From NCBI GenBank assembly GCA_943914555.1, contig CALUCM010000006.1, positions 1 to 61,358 on the forward strand: a stretch of DNA of 61,358 nt, written 5' to 3'. Position numbers and translations under genes: made by a program. The DNA is from an uncultured Francisella sp. GTDB taxonomy: Bacteria > Pseudomonadota > Gammaproteobacteria > Burkholderiales > Neisseriaceae. The notes beneath the pieces are model-generated. The model made no database searches. It saw nothing but the letters and a program-made list of their open reading frames with translations, and was not told where the DNA came from. This document shows positions 45,875 to 54,540 of the stretch, piece by piece; the first letter of the stretch is position 1; every line of letters starts with the position of its first letter.

Positions 45875-47631
45875 TATCCAAGTGCTGCTCCATCAGGATT
45901 TCTGGTATCAGAAGCTCCCTGCAGTTCATAGTGATCATGATCCACTTTAATCGTTTGCACACGACCCATATTTGGTTTTTCAACTACTTTATATCCACGC
46001 TGTTTTAACAAACCAATAGTGTCTTGATTGAGCCCTTTTTCCACACGTAATTCATCAGGAATACGTTGATGATGTACCCGGGCAGCAGCAATTGCCTCAG
46101 CTGGATTAAGATGAAAATCAATGTCATTAATTAATATCTGCGCCACTGTAGTAATAATACGTGCTCCACCAGGACTACCTGTGACAAGATAAAGTTGATT
46201 ATCCTTCAAAACGATAGTAGGAGACATAGAAGACAAAGGTCGTTTACCTGGAGCTACTTGATTGGCTGCCCCGCCGCTTACCCCATACATATTGAGTACT
46301 TTAGGATTAAAAGAAAAATCATCCATCTCGTTATTAAGCATAATTCCCGTACCAGGAACCACTGCCCCATTACCAAAATCACCATTCAAAGTATAGGTAA
46401 GCGCTACAGCATTACGGTCTTTATCTACCACGGAAAGATGTGTGGTTTGATTTTTTTCACCCTGATAAAAGAAGGGATAGCCCGCCTTAATACTAGTGGA
46501 AGATGTCATCTTGGGCCCTATTTTCGCTGCCAAAATATCGGCATAATGCTTGGAAATAAGTCCTTTAACCGGCACAGTGACAAAAGCAGGATCACCTAAA
46601 TATTTTTCACGATCTGCATAAGCGCGCTTAGCAGCTTCAGCAAAATAATGAATCTCTTGTGCACTATCTTGCCCCATCTTAGCAATATCCCAGTGCGATA
46701 AAATATTTAAGATTTGTAGAATATGGACCCCTCCAGAGGAAGGAGGGGGCATCATCACTACTTTATAACCTCGATAATCCCCATAGATCGGCTGCCTTTG
46801 CACTACTTGGTAATGCGCCAAATCATCTTTATTGATCCAATGATAAGGACGCATGAATGCATCAATTTTATCGGCAATAACCCCTTTATAAAAAGCACTA
46901 CTTCCCTCTTTAGCAATCAAGCGCAAGGAATTAGCCAGATCCTTTTGGATCAATAAATCTCCTTTTGTTAAGGGCTTACCATTCTTAAAGAAAATAGCCC
47001 GACTGCTTGGCCATCTGGATAAGCGTTGAGCATTACTGCGCAAATTGTCTGCTAAATGTTGAGTGACTGGCACTCCTCTTTCTGCAAGCTGTATAGCTGG
47101 CTCAATCAAAGAAGCCCACGGCAAATGACCACTTTGTTTCCAGACATATTCTAAACCAGCCACCGTACCTGGAACACCAGAAGCATAAGGTTGATCTACT
47201 GACTGCCCATCAATAACACTTCCATCCGGATGAAGAAAGATCTCTTTTACCGCTGCTTTGGGTGCGGTTTCTCTAAAATCAATTGCCCGCACTTTGCCAT
47301 CGTACTGACGATAAGTTAATATAAATCCACCACCACCAATATTGCCAGAATTAGGCAAAACTACGGCCAAAGCAAAAGCAGTTGCTACTGCTGCATCAAC
47401 TGCGTTCCCTCCTTTTTTCAAGATATCCAGGCCAATTTCGGAAGCCAAGCGCTGTTCACTAACCACCATGCCATGCTTAGCATCAACAGGAAAAACAATA
47501 CTTTTATCTGTCTCATAAGCAGCACTTGCTGCCTGGGTAGAAGCACTTTGCCGATAAGCATCAGGTGCTGCCAAAAGTACTGAGCTTGCCAATAAACCGA
47601 CTCCTATAATCCATATTCGACGCTGCTTCAT
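45871..47631 (-). CDS. ggt: Gamma-glutamyltranspeptidase
   Basis: 586 residues, full length. Signal peptide at 1-22 (ending L-L-A-A-P), so it acts in the periplasm or outside. It is made as a precursor that cuts itself before the catalytic threonine, here Thr396 in N-Q-T-T-H-L-S. Substrate-binding segments D-A-A-V-A-T-A-F-A and P-L-S-S-M-S-P-T, and the G-S-P-G-G-A-R-I loop, are present. It splits glutathione and glutamine, which could supply glutamate or cysteine from a host. It is the last gene of the minus-strand run starting at truA. Confidence 0.95.
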   Translation of the reverse strand: MKQRRIWIIGVGLLASSVLLAAPDAYRQSASTQAASAAYETDKSIVFPVDAKHGMVVSEQRLASEIGLDILKKGGNAVDAAVATAFALAVVLPNSGNIGGGGFILTYRQYDGKVRAIDFRETAPKAAVKEIFLHPDGSVIDGQSVDQPYASGVPGTVAGLEYVWKQSGHLPWASLIEPAIQLAERGVPVTQHLADNLRSNAQRLSRWPSSRAIFFKNGKPLTKGDLLIQKDLANSLRLIAKEGSSAFYKGVIADKIDAFMRPYHWINKDDLAHYQVVQRQPIYGDYRGYKVVMMPPPSSGGVHILQILNILSHWDIAKMGQDSAQEIHYFAEAAKRAYADREKYLGDPAFVTVPVKGLISKHYADILAAKIGPKMTSSTSIKAGYPFFYQGEKNQTTHLSVVDKDRNAVALTYTLNGDFGNGAVVPGTGIMLNNEMDDFSFNPKVLNMYGVSGGAANQVAPGKRPLSSMSPTIVLKDNQLYLVTGSPGGARIITTVAQILINDIDFHLNPAEAIAAARVHHQRIPDELRVEKGLNQDTIGLLKQRGYKVVEKPNMGRVQTIKVDHDHYELQGASDTRNPDGAALGY

Positions 47632-47668
47632 GCCTTACTCCCAACACCCTTTTAACATTAATTATCAC

Positions 47669-48433
47669 TTACATTATCGCTGATTGCCTTCGAAAATAGC
47701 GCATTAGCGCCATAGCATACCCGATGACCATATATAAAAAAAAGAAGCCAAACAAAATAATAGAAGGTTCTGTGGAAAATAATAGTACTAATACCGAGAT
47801 AATGAGTACATTATTAATAATTTTAGATGCCGTACTTTTTAAACCTTTAAAACTCCAAAAATGAATTGGCACTACCATCGATAAAGCTGCAAACAGGACT
47901 AATAACGGAGCAAGCGCATTTAAGATAGGGTGATTAAAAGAAAAAAACCGATCACCCAACCAGATAAAACCAACCACCATCGAAGCAGCAGAAGGACTAG
48001 GTACCCCAATAAACCAACGTTTGTCTTGTGTGCTGTTAATCAATGAATTAAATAGTGCAAGACGAAATGCAGCACAGGCACAATAAATAAAAGCAATGGC
48101 ATAACCAAGCCAACCTAAAGAGGACAACATAGCCTGATAAGCCACAAGTGCAGGTACCACACCAAAACTCACCATATCGGCGATGCTGTCCATTTCTTCG
48201 CCAAATCGCCCTTGTTTCCCGGTATAACGAGCTACTCGCCCATCTAAACCATCAAAAATTAAACATACCACCATCAACCAACCCACATGATGAAATTGAT
48301 GATTCATGGTCTCAATAATAGCAAAAAAAGCACAGAACAAAGCAGCCAGGGTAAAAGTATTAGGTAGAAAATAAAATCCTGCTTCTTCTAACCAGCTTTT
48401 ATTTTTTAAAGGAAAAATATGATTAATGTGCAC
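47669..48433 (-). CDS. pssA: CDP-diacylglycerol-serine O-phosphatidyltransferase
   Basis: 254 residues with several membrane helices, the integral-membrane type of PssA rather than the enterobacterial peripheral form. CDP-alcohol motif D-G-L-D-G-R-V-A-R-Y-T then G-E-E-M-D-S-I-A-D is clear, as is F-G-V-V-P-A. It makes phosphatidylserine for the neighbouring decarboxylase psd, whose stop lies 30 bases upstream. Confidence 0.93.
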   Translation of the reverse strand: MHINHIFPLKNKSWLEEAGFYFLPNTFTLAALFCAFFAIIETMNHQFHHVGWLMVVCLIFDGLDGRVARYTGKQGRFGEEMDSIADMVSFGVVPALVAYQAMLSSLGWLGYAIAFIYCACAAFRLALFNSLINSTQDKRWFIGVPSPSAASMVVGFIWLGDRFFSFNHPILNALAPLLVLFAALSMVVPIHFWSFKGLKSTASKIINNVLIISVLVLLFSTEPSIILFGFFFLYMVIGYAMALMRYFRRQSAIM

Positions 48434-48463
48434 TGGATTATCCTTATCAATAATATTTTTAAT

Positions 48464-49138
48464 CTACAATTGCGCAAGTACTGTACTCACAGCCTTGACC
48501 TTTTGCCCAATCACCACCTTAGGTTCAGCATCAGGTGGCAAATATAGATCGACTCTAGAACCAAAGCGAATAAAGCCATAACGTTCCCCTCGCGCTAGTT
48601 CATCTCCAGTTTTGCAATAACACAAAATACGCCGCGCAATTAGACCTGCCACTTGGACAATGGTGATATCAGCGGTTTTTGTTTTTAATAATACAGCGTT
48701 ACGTTCATTCTCTTCACTTGCCTTATCCAAATTGGCATTGAAAAATTTACCAGCAAAATAATCGATTCTCTGCACCTTTCCTCCAAGTGGTACACGGTTA
48801 GCATGCACATTAAACACATTCATAAAAATGCTAATTTTTAGCGCGGGAATCTGTCGATAAGGATCATGACTTTGTTCTACCACCACTATCTTCCCATCAG
48901 CTGGAGAAAGCACTGCCTGTTCATCATCATTGGGTATATTGCGAAGAGGGTCACGAAAAAATTGCACCACAAAAATCAGTAGCAAAAATAACAAAATATT
49001 AAGCAACCAACAATGAAATAAAATGTATGCGCCCCAGCTAATAAGCAGTAACCAAATAATATAAGGTTGCCCCTCTGGTGCAATATAAGATGCGGACTGA
49101 CGATGATATGCTTGCGCTTTCATGCATTTATTCTCCAT
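48464..49138 (-). CDS. psd: Phosphatidylserine decarboxylase, short form
   Basis: 224 residues, the short PSD-A type, compared with about 320 in E. coli. Two membrane segments near residues 27-62 are followed by F-R-D-P-L-R, S-P-A-D-G-K, F-M-N-V-F-N-V-H-A-N-R and the self-cleavage site in R-F-G-S-R (Gly193/Ser194, which yields the pyruvoyl group). It converts phosphatidylserine to phosphatidylethanolamine. The start may be ATG 49138 or the ATG five codons later. It lies between accD and pssA, a clear phospholipid pair. Confidence 0.93.
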   Translation of the reverse strand: MENKCMKAQAYHRQSASYIAPEGQPYIIWLLLISWGAYILFHCWLLNILLFLLLIFVVQFFRDPLRNIPNDDEQAVLSPADGKIVVVEQSHDPYRQIPALKISIFMNVFNVHANRVPLGGKVQRIDYFAGKFFNANLDKASEENERNAVLLKTKTADITIVQVAGLIARRILCYCKTGDELARGERYGFIRFGSRVDLYLPPDAEPKVVIGQKVKAVSTVLAQL

Positions 49139-49171
49139 TAAATTTAAAGATCATGACCCTAAACAATCTAT

Positions 49172-50029
49172 TTAGGCAACTCCTTGGCTACGATTAAGCA
49201 GTAAAGACAAGATAGTAAAAAGTGAACTACGCATCTCACGTCGATCAATAATCTGATCCAAAGCTCCTTTATCTAACAAAAATTCAGAGCGTTGAAATCC
49301 CTCTGGTAAAGTTTCTCTCACCGTTTGCTCAATCACACGTGGTCCAGCAAAACCAATTAAAGCACCCGGCTCTGCAACCACAATATCACCTAAAAAGGCA
49401 AAACTCGCTGATACTCCACCCATCGTTGGATTGGTTAGTACGCAGATAAAAGGCGTTTCTAGTTCATGTAACACAGCAGAAGTTTTGGCCATTTGCATGA
49501 GCGATGTGAGTCCTTCCTGCATTCGCGCACCACCTGAAGCAGTAAAACAGATAAAAGGGGCCTTCATAGCTTTAGCCTCATGCACAGCACGTACAAATTT
49601 TTCTCCCACCACAGAGCCCATTGACCCACCAATAAAGTTAAACTCAAACACTGCCACCACAATTGGCATTGCAAACAAAAGACCTTTACCAATGACTAAA
49701 GCATCTTCTTCACCACTTTGTTTATGTGCTGTGCGCAAACGCTCACGATATCTCCTCGTATCTCTAAATCTAAGAAAGTCCACTGCTTGCAAGCGCGGAC
49801 TTAATTCTTCAAATGACCCCTCATCAAGAAAAACATCTAATCGATTTCTTGCCGGCATATAGTGATGATAATGGCATTTTGGACATACTTGTAAATTTTT
49901 CAATAAATCAATAGTGTAAATTGGTGTTGCGCAAGAAGGGCACTTCACCCATAAACCATCGGGAATTGGTGATTGCGGCTTACTACTTTTTTTTATTTTA
50001 GGAGGTAATATTTTATCTAACCAAGACAT
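49172..50029 (-). CDS. accD: Acetyl-CoA carboxylase, beta subunit of carboxyltransferase
   Basis: 285 residues. The N-terminal zinc finger has Cys30, Cys33, Cys49 and Cys52. The carboxyltransferase part shows G-S-M-G-S-V-V-G-E-K, A-S-G-G-A-R-M-Q-E-G and T-N-P-T-M-G-G-V-S-A-S-F. With AccA it makes malonyl-CoA for fatty acid synthesis. Three bases separate it from trpA. The frequent next gene folC is missing; psd follows instead. Confidence 0.96.
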   Translation of the reverse strand: MSWLDKILPPKIKKSSKPQSPIPDGLWVKCPSCATPIYTIDLLKNLQVCPKCHYHHYMPARNRLDVFLDEGSFEELSPRLQAVDFLRFRDTRRYRERLRTAHKQSGEEDALVIGKGLLFAMPIVVAVFEFNFIGGSMGSVVGEKFVRAVHEAKAMKAPFICFTASGGARMQEGLTSLMQMAKTSAVLHELETPFICVLTNPTMGGVSASFAFLGDIVVAEPGALIGFAGPRVIEQTVRETLPEGFQRSEFLLDKGALDQIIDRREMRSSLFTILSLLLNRSQGVA

Positions 50030-50032
50030 TTT

Positions 50033-50836
50033 CTATCTATACTCCAAAATTGCTTGTTTTAAATCTTTGGTAAGACGCTCCACCCGCTGCAATTGATCAG
50101 ATCCACCAGCAGCGATCTCCTCTACCAACTGACTACCCACAACAACAGCATCAGCTATGCAAGCAATTTGCTTAGCCATATCAAGTGTTTTAATACCAAA
50201 TCCAACCGCCACTGGCAATGAGCTCACGCTTTTTATATCATGCACATGCCCTGCGATATCAGTTAAATTCAATTGCGTCGCACCAGTCACTCCTTTGAGT
50301 GATACATAATACAAAAATCCTTGTGCGCAAGCGGCGATCATTTTAGCACGATCAATCGACGTAGTTGGGGCAATAAGATAAATCGATTGGATACCCCATT
50401 TAGATAGCTCGGTGCGTAAGTTAGGCGAACTTTCAGGTGGACAATCAACAATTAATACAGCATCCACTCCGGCCTGGGCCGCTCTTTGAGCAAACATCAC
50501 TTCACCCAAGCGCATGATTGGATTCAAATAACCCATTAGCACCACTGGTGTTTCTGCTTGGCGCTGACGAAATCTATGCACCACATGCAATACATCAAAC
50601 AAAGTAGTCCCCTGGCGCAAAGAGCGCATGCTAGCTGCTTGAATAATCGGCCCATCAGCCATTGGCTCAGAAAACGGGAACCCCACTTCCAAAATATCTG
50701 CACCAGCATAAACCAGTTGATCCATCAATGCCAAACTCGTATCTAAATCAGGATCACCTGCCATCAAATAGGTGATTAATGCTTTTTCTTGGCGCTTTGC
50801 TAAATTAGAAAAAAGTCTTTCTATGCGTTTACTCAT
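50033..50836 (-). CDS. trpA: Tryptophan synthase alpha chain
   Basis: 267 residues, normal length. It splits indole-3-glycerol phosphate. The catalytic glutamate in L-E-V-G-F-P-F-S-E-P and the D-G-P-I-I-Q-A-A segment are present, then the catalytic aspartate in A-V-L-I-V-D-C-P and the phosphate loop G-F-G-I-K. The start overlaps trpB by eight bases, as expected for the tight TrpAB complex. Confidence 0.96.
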   Translation of the reverse strand: MSKRIERLFSNLAKRQEKALITYLMAGDPDLDTSLALMDQLVYAGADILEVGFPFSEPMADGPIIQAASMRSLRQGTTLFDVLHVVHRFRQRQAETPVVLMGYLNPIMRLGEVMFAQRAAQAGVDAVLIVDCPPESSPNLRTELSKWGIQSIYLIAPTTSIDRAKMIAACAQGFLYYVSLKGVTGATQLNLTDIAGHVHDIKSVSSLPVAVGFGIKTLDMAKQIACIADAVVVGSQLVEEIAAGGSDQLQRVERLTKDLKQAILEYR

Positions 50837-52046
50837 CAGTGTTCCCCCTTTTCTTATCTAGATAAGCCACCACACTTTCCAGATCCTTATCACCGCGACC
50901 AGAAAGATTCACAAAAATTATTTCATCCTGGCTCATATGTGGTGCATGAGCAATTGCCCATGCTAAAGCATGACTACTTTCCAAGGCAGGGATAATCCCT
51001 TCTTTTTGACTCAACAAACAGAATGCTGCCACTGCTTCTTCATCATTCACTGTCTCATAACGCACCCGTTTTATTTCATGCAATAAGCAATGTTCAGGAC
51101 CCACACCAGGATAATCAAGACCGGCTGAAATAGAGTGAGTGTCCATAATTTGACCATTACTGTCTTGTAAGAGGAAAGTTTTGGCTCCATGCAACACGCC
51201 AATAGGACTACGAGAACTGATCGTGGCAGCATGTTGTTGACTATGCAAACCCAAACCAGCCGCCTCTACACCAATCATTCGCACCTGTTCATCTGCAATG
51301 AAATCGTAAAAAAACCCCATTGCATTAGATCCCCCACCCACGCAAGCCACCAATACATTTGGTAACCGATCAGTCATCTTTAAAATCTGCTCTTTTGCTT
51401 CTTTACCAATAATGCGTTGAAATTCGCGTACTATCTGTGGATAAGGGTGAGGCCCAGCAACCGTTCCTACCACGTAAAAAGTATCGTCAATATGCGTTAC
51501 CCAATCGCGCATCGCTTCATTCATTGCATCCTTTAGAGTACAAGTACCCTCTTTTACTGCCCGCACTTGCGCACCTAACAGCTGCATACGCTTGACATTA
51601 GGCATCTGACGATGCACATCCTGTTCCCCCATAAACACCACACACTCTAAACCAAAACGAGCAGCCAACATTGCAGTGGCCACACCGTGTTGGCCCGCAC
51701 CTGTTTCAGCAATCACACGCTTTTTACCCATGCGCGTAGCAAGGAGCACTTGTCCCAACACATTATTTACTTTATGGGCCCCTGTGTGATTTAAATCTTC
51801 TCTTTTTAAAAAAATCTTCGCGCCAGCTAAATGCTGGCTGAGTCTTTTAGCAAAATAGCTAGGACTAGGCCGACCAACATAATGCTCACTCAAATCATGA
51901 TATTGTCGCCAAAACTCAGAATCTAAGATTGCTGTCTTAAATGCTTCTTCCAGTGCGATTAAAGGTGCCATCAAAGTTTCTGCCACAAACCGTCCACCAA
52001 AATCACCAAAATAGCCATGCTGATCGGGGTAATCATATTTTTGCAT
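50829..52046 (-). CDS. trpB: Tryptophan synthase beta chain
   Basis: 405 residues. It joins indole and serine with pyridoxal phosphate. The lysine is in H-T-G-A-H-K-V-N-N (near residue 88), E-T-G-A-G-Q-H-G-V-A is the serine-binding loop, and C-V-G-G-G-S-N-A is the phosphate cup. It overlaps both trpF (14 bases) and trpA. trpE, trpG, trpD and trpC are not in the window. Confidence 0.97.
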   Translation of the reverse strand: MQKYDYPDQHGYFGDFGGRFVAETLMAPLIALEEAFKTAILDSEFWRQYHDLSEHYVGRPSPSYFAKRLSQHLAGAKIFLKREDLNHTGAHKVNNVLGQVLLATRMGKKRVIAETGAGQHGVATAMLAARFGLECVVFMGEQDVHRQMPNVKRMQLLGAQVRAVKEGTCTLKDAMNEAMRDWVTHIDDTFYVVGTVAGPHPYPQIVREFQRIIGKEAKEQILKMTDRLPNVLVACVGGGSNAMGFFYDFIADEQVRMIGVEAAGLGLHSQQHAATISSRSPIGVLHGAKTFLLQDSNGQIMDTHSISAGLDYPGVGPEHCLLHEIKRVRYETVNDEEAVAAFCLLSQKEGIIPALESSHALAWAIAHAPHMSQDEIIFVNLSGRGDKDLESVVAYLDKKRGNTDE

Positions 52047-52662
52047 GTCTGACTCCTGTTAAAAAGGACTTGATTTTCAAAGGGTCTTTGATACCAGGAG
52101 CACTTTCCACACCACTGGATACATCAAGATTAAGCGCCCCTGTTTGCTTGATCGCTTCCCTGATATTCTCCGAATTAAGACCACCAGCTAATATCCAAGG
52201 GCGATTAATATGTCTAGGAATGAGCGACCAATCAAAGGTGCGCCCCGTGCCTCCGTACTTAGTTGATGCAGGGGCATCATATAACAAAGCACTGGCACTA
52301 TGAAACGTTTGAGCTATTTTTTCAATATCTTCTCCCACTTGCATTGAAACCGATTTAATATAAGGACGGCCAAACTGATAACAAAAACGCTCTGTCTCTT
52401 CTCCATGAAACTGCAATACATGCACCGGAGCAATCTGCGTTATTTTTTCTACTTCCCTTGCTGAAGCATTGACAAACAACCCTACCGTCATGATAAAAGG
52501 AGATAGCTCCATTATTATCTTCTTTGCATAAGCTGGTTCTATATAGCGCTGACTATCTTGATAAAACACAAACCCTAAAGCATGAACACCTTGGGCTTGA
52601 CACCATAAAGCATCTTGCAAGCGAGTAATGCCACATATTTTAACCCTGCTGTGTAAATTCAT
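52033..52662 (-). CDS. trpF: Phosphoribosylanthranilate isomerase
   Basis: 209 residues from ATG 52662, where GGGGAGAT precedes M-N-L-H-S-R-V-K-I-C-G-I-T-R. The frame stays open upstream to 52728, but those residues are not family-like. Catalytic Cys is in K-I-C-G-I-T and Asp in L-L-Y-D-A-P-A; the phosphate loop is L-A-G-G-L-N. Third step of the tryptophan branch. The start lies inside the end of truA (23 bases). Confidence 0.94.
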   Translation of the reverse strand: MNLHSRVKICGITRLQDALWCQAQGVHALGFVFYQDSQRYIEPAYAKKIIMELSPFIMTVGLFVNASAREVEKITQIAPVHVLQFHGEETERFCYQFGRPYIKSVSMQVGEDIEKIAQTFHSASALLYDAPASTKYGGTGRTFDWSLIPRHINRPWILAGGLNSENIREAIKQTGALNLDVSSGVESAPGIKDPLKIKSFLTGVRHAKI

Positions 52663-53440
52663 GATCTCCCCAAAAAGCGCTTGAAATAATAGTGGGCTGT
52701 AAGTTAAATTGTGGTGGGTAGTGCGCACCTAAAAAGTATAGTCCCTGTGCGCTAAAGGTAGGTGGTGCCAGCTGACGATTTTTACTTGCCAATAATTTTG
52801 CCAGACCTGGTACACTAAGGCGGCCGCGCCCTACTTCCACTAGTGCTGCCACCATATTTCTCACCATGTGATGCAAAAATCCATCGGCAACAAAATCAAA
52901 AGCGATCATATCATCAGTTGGATATACCTGGGCATGCATTAATCGTTTGATAGGTGACCTGGCTTGGCAATAAGGTGAGCGAAAACTAGAGAAATCATGT
53001 TCGCCTATCAACAATTGTGCTGCTTGCTGCATTTTTTCCACCACTAAAGGATAAAATACCCAAGTCACCTTGTCACGTCGCATTACTGGACGCTGACGAG
53101 CGCTGTACAAAAGATAGCGATAAGCGCGAGAGAGAGCAGAAAAACGTGCATGAAAATTAGCTGGGACAATTTGCGCGTTGCGCACCGCAATATCGCGGGG
53201 CAAATAGCAATTTACCCCCCTCACCCATGCTGATAAAGGTCGCTTGACACTTGTGTCAAAATGTAACATTTGACGCAGGGCATGTACTCCTTTGTCAGTA
53301 CGTCCACAGGCTATTAATTGCACCTCATGTAATGCAATTTTTTCTATCGCTTGTTGCATAATGCTTTCTATGGTAGCTATTTTTCCAGGTTGCTTTTGCC
53401 AACCATGGTAAGAAGAGCCGTCATAAGCACAGGTGATCAT
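52640..53440 (-). CDS. truA: tRNA pseudouridine synthase A
   Basis: 266 residues from ATG 53440, preferred because GGAAAG lies just upstream and M-I-T-C-A-Y-D-G-S-S-Y-H-G-W-Q is close to the family start; several ATG codons (to 53473) precede it in frame. It modifies uridines 38-40 in tRNA. The catalytic aspartate is in A-C-G-R-T-D-K-G-V-H-A. First gene of the truA-trpF-trpB-trpA-accD run common in gammaproteobacteria. Confidence 0.95.
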   Translation of the reverse strand: MITCAYDGSSYHGWQKQPGKIATIESIMQQAIEKIALHEVQLIACGRTDKGVHALRQMLHFDTSVKRPLSAWVRGVNCYLPRDIAVRNAQIVPANFHARFSALSRAYRYLLYSARQRPVMRRDKVTWVFYPLVVEKMQQAAQLLIGEHDFSSFRSPYCQARSPIKRLMHAQVYPTDDMIAFDFVADGFLHHMVRNMVAALVEVGRGRLSVPGLAKLLASKNRQLAPPTFSAQGLYFLGAHYPPQFNLQPTIISSAFWGDHEFTQQG

Positions 53441-53554
53441 TATTCTTTCCATCATCATCATTATACAGGCCAAGCCTTAAAACAAATGACACTCTCTATA
53501 TGTAGAGAAAAACAAAAAACTGCTAAAATGGTTATATTTTGTTAGCTTTTAACC

Positions 53555-54487
53555 ATGCATGTTTATTTTGGACTAGACAATGCGTTTTATCAATCTTCGC
53601 CTTCGGCGGTGACCATCGGCAACTTTGATGGTGTGCATCGTGGGCACCTACGCTTATTACACGCTCTAAAAGAAGAAGCAGAGCAACAAAAACTTATTTC
53701 TGTTGTTATGACCTTTGAACCGTTGCCCAAAGAATTCTTTGCCAGCCGTGCGCAAAAGCATATGCCCATTCGCATCAATCCATTAGCAGATAAATTGGCT
53801 GCATTGGAGCGTTTGGGTATGGTTGATCGCGTTATCATTGTGCCTTTTAATGACGCTCTATCCAATATCAGCGCCCACGACTTTACGAAACAAGTTTTGA
53901 TCGAGCGGCTAAATACCCGTGCCTTGGTGATCGGCAGTGATTTTCACTTTGGTAGGGACAGACAGGGAGATTATGCGTATCTTTCTTGCTTTTCTGAATT
54001 TAAAACAGTGCTCATTCCTGCTGTCGTGGAACAAGGGCAGCGTATTTCAAGTTCTGCTGTACGCAATGCACTCCTTGCTTCTGATTTTAAGCAAGCAGAA
54101 GTGTTACTTGGGAGACCTTACACCATTAGTGGCACCGTCAAGCACGGTCTTAAGCTAGGCCGCCAATTGGGGTATCCAACGGCCAATATCAATATTCAAC
54201 AACATCATTTTGCCTTGCATGGCATCTATATTGTTGATGTCAAAGGACGTTTTGGCAAAAAAAGAGGGGTAGCAAGTTTCGGTACCAATCCTACAATCAG
54301 TGTGGATCCACAGATCAAATTCGAAGTACATATTCTTGATTTTGATCAAGATATTTATGGAGACACGTTGGAGGTGACTTTTCAAAGTAAAATCAGGGAA
54401 GAAGCTAAATTTACTAGTCTCAATGCCTTGAAAGAAGAAATTGCTAAGGATATTGAAACGGCCAAACAATGGCATAATCACAAATAG
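53555..54487 (+). CDS. ribF: Bifunctional riboflavin kinase / FAD synthetase
   Basis: 310 residues. It makes FMN, then FAD. The N-terminal FAD synthetase part has T-I-G-N-F-D-G-V-H-R-G-H; the C-terminal kinase part has G-R-Q-L-G-Y-P-T-A-N-I and the F-G-T-N-P-T-I segment. Divergent from truA, first gene of ribF-ileS-lspA-ispH, a classic gammaproteobacterial order. Confidence 0.96.
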   Translation: MHVYFGLDNAFYQSSPSAVTIGNFDGVHRGHLRLLHALKEEAEQQKLISVVMTFEPLPKEFFASRAQKHMPIRINPLADKLAALERLGMVDRVIIVPFNDALSNISAHDFTKQVLIERLNTRALVIGSDFHFGRDRQGDYAYLSCFSEFKTVLIPAVVEQGQRISSSAVRNALLASDFKQAEVLLGRPYTISGTVKHGLKLGRQLGYPTANINIQQHHFALHGIYIVDVKGRFGKKRGVASFGTNPTISVDPQIKFEVHILDFDQDIYGDTLEVTFQSKIREEAKFTSLNALKEEIAKDIETAKQWHNHK

Positions 54488-54540
54488 AAAACAACCAGTT
54501 GGATTTAATTGGCACAATGCACTTTAGTGAAGGATTTCAT

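Noticed and set aside
49431..49862. 143-codon plus-strand frame opposite accD
   Set aside because: accD is complete with all motifs on the other strand; this frame has no start signal or family features.
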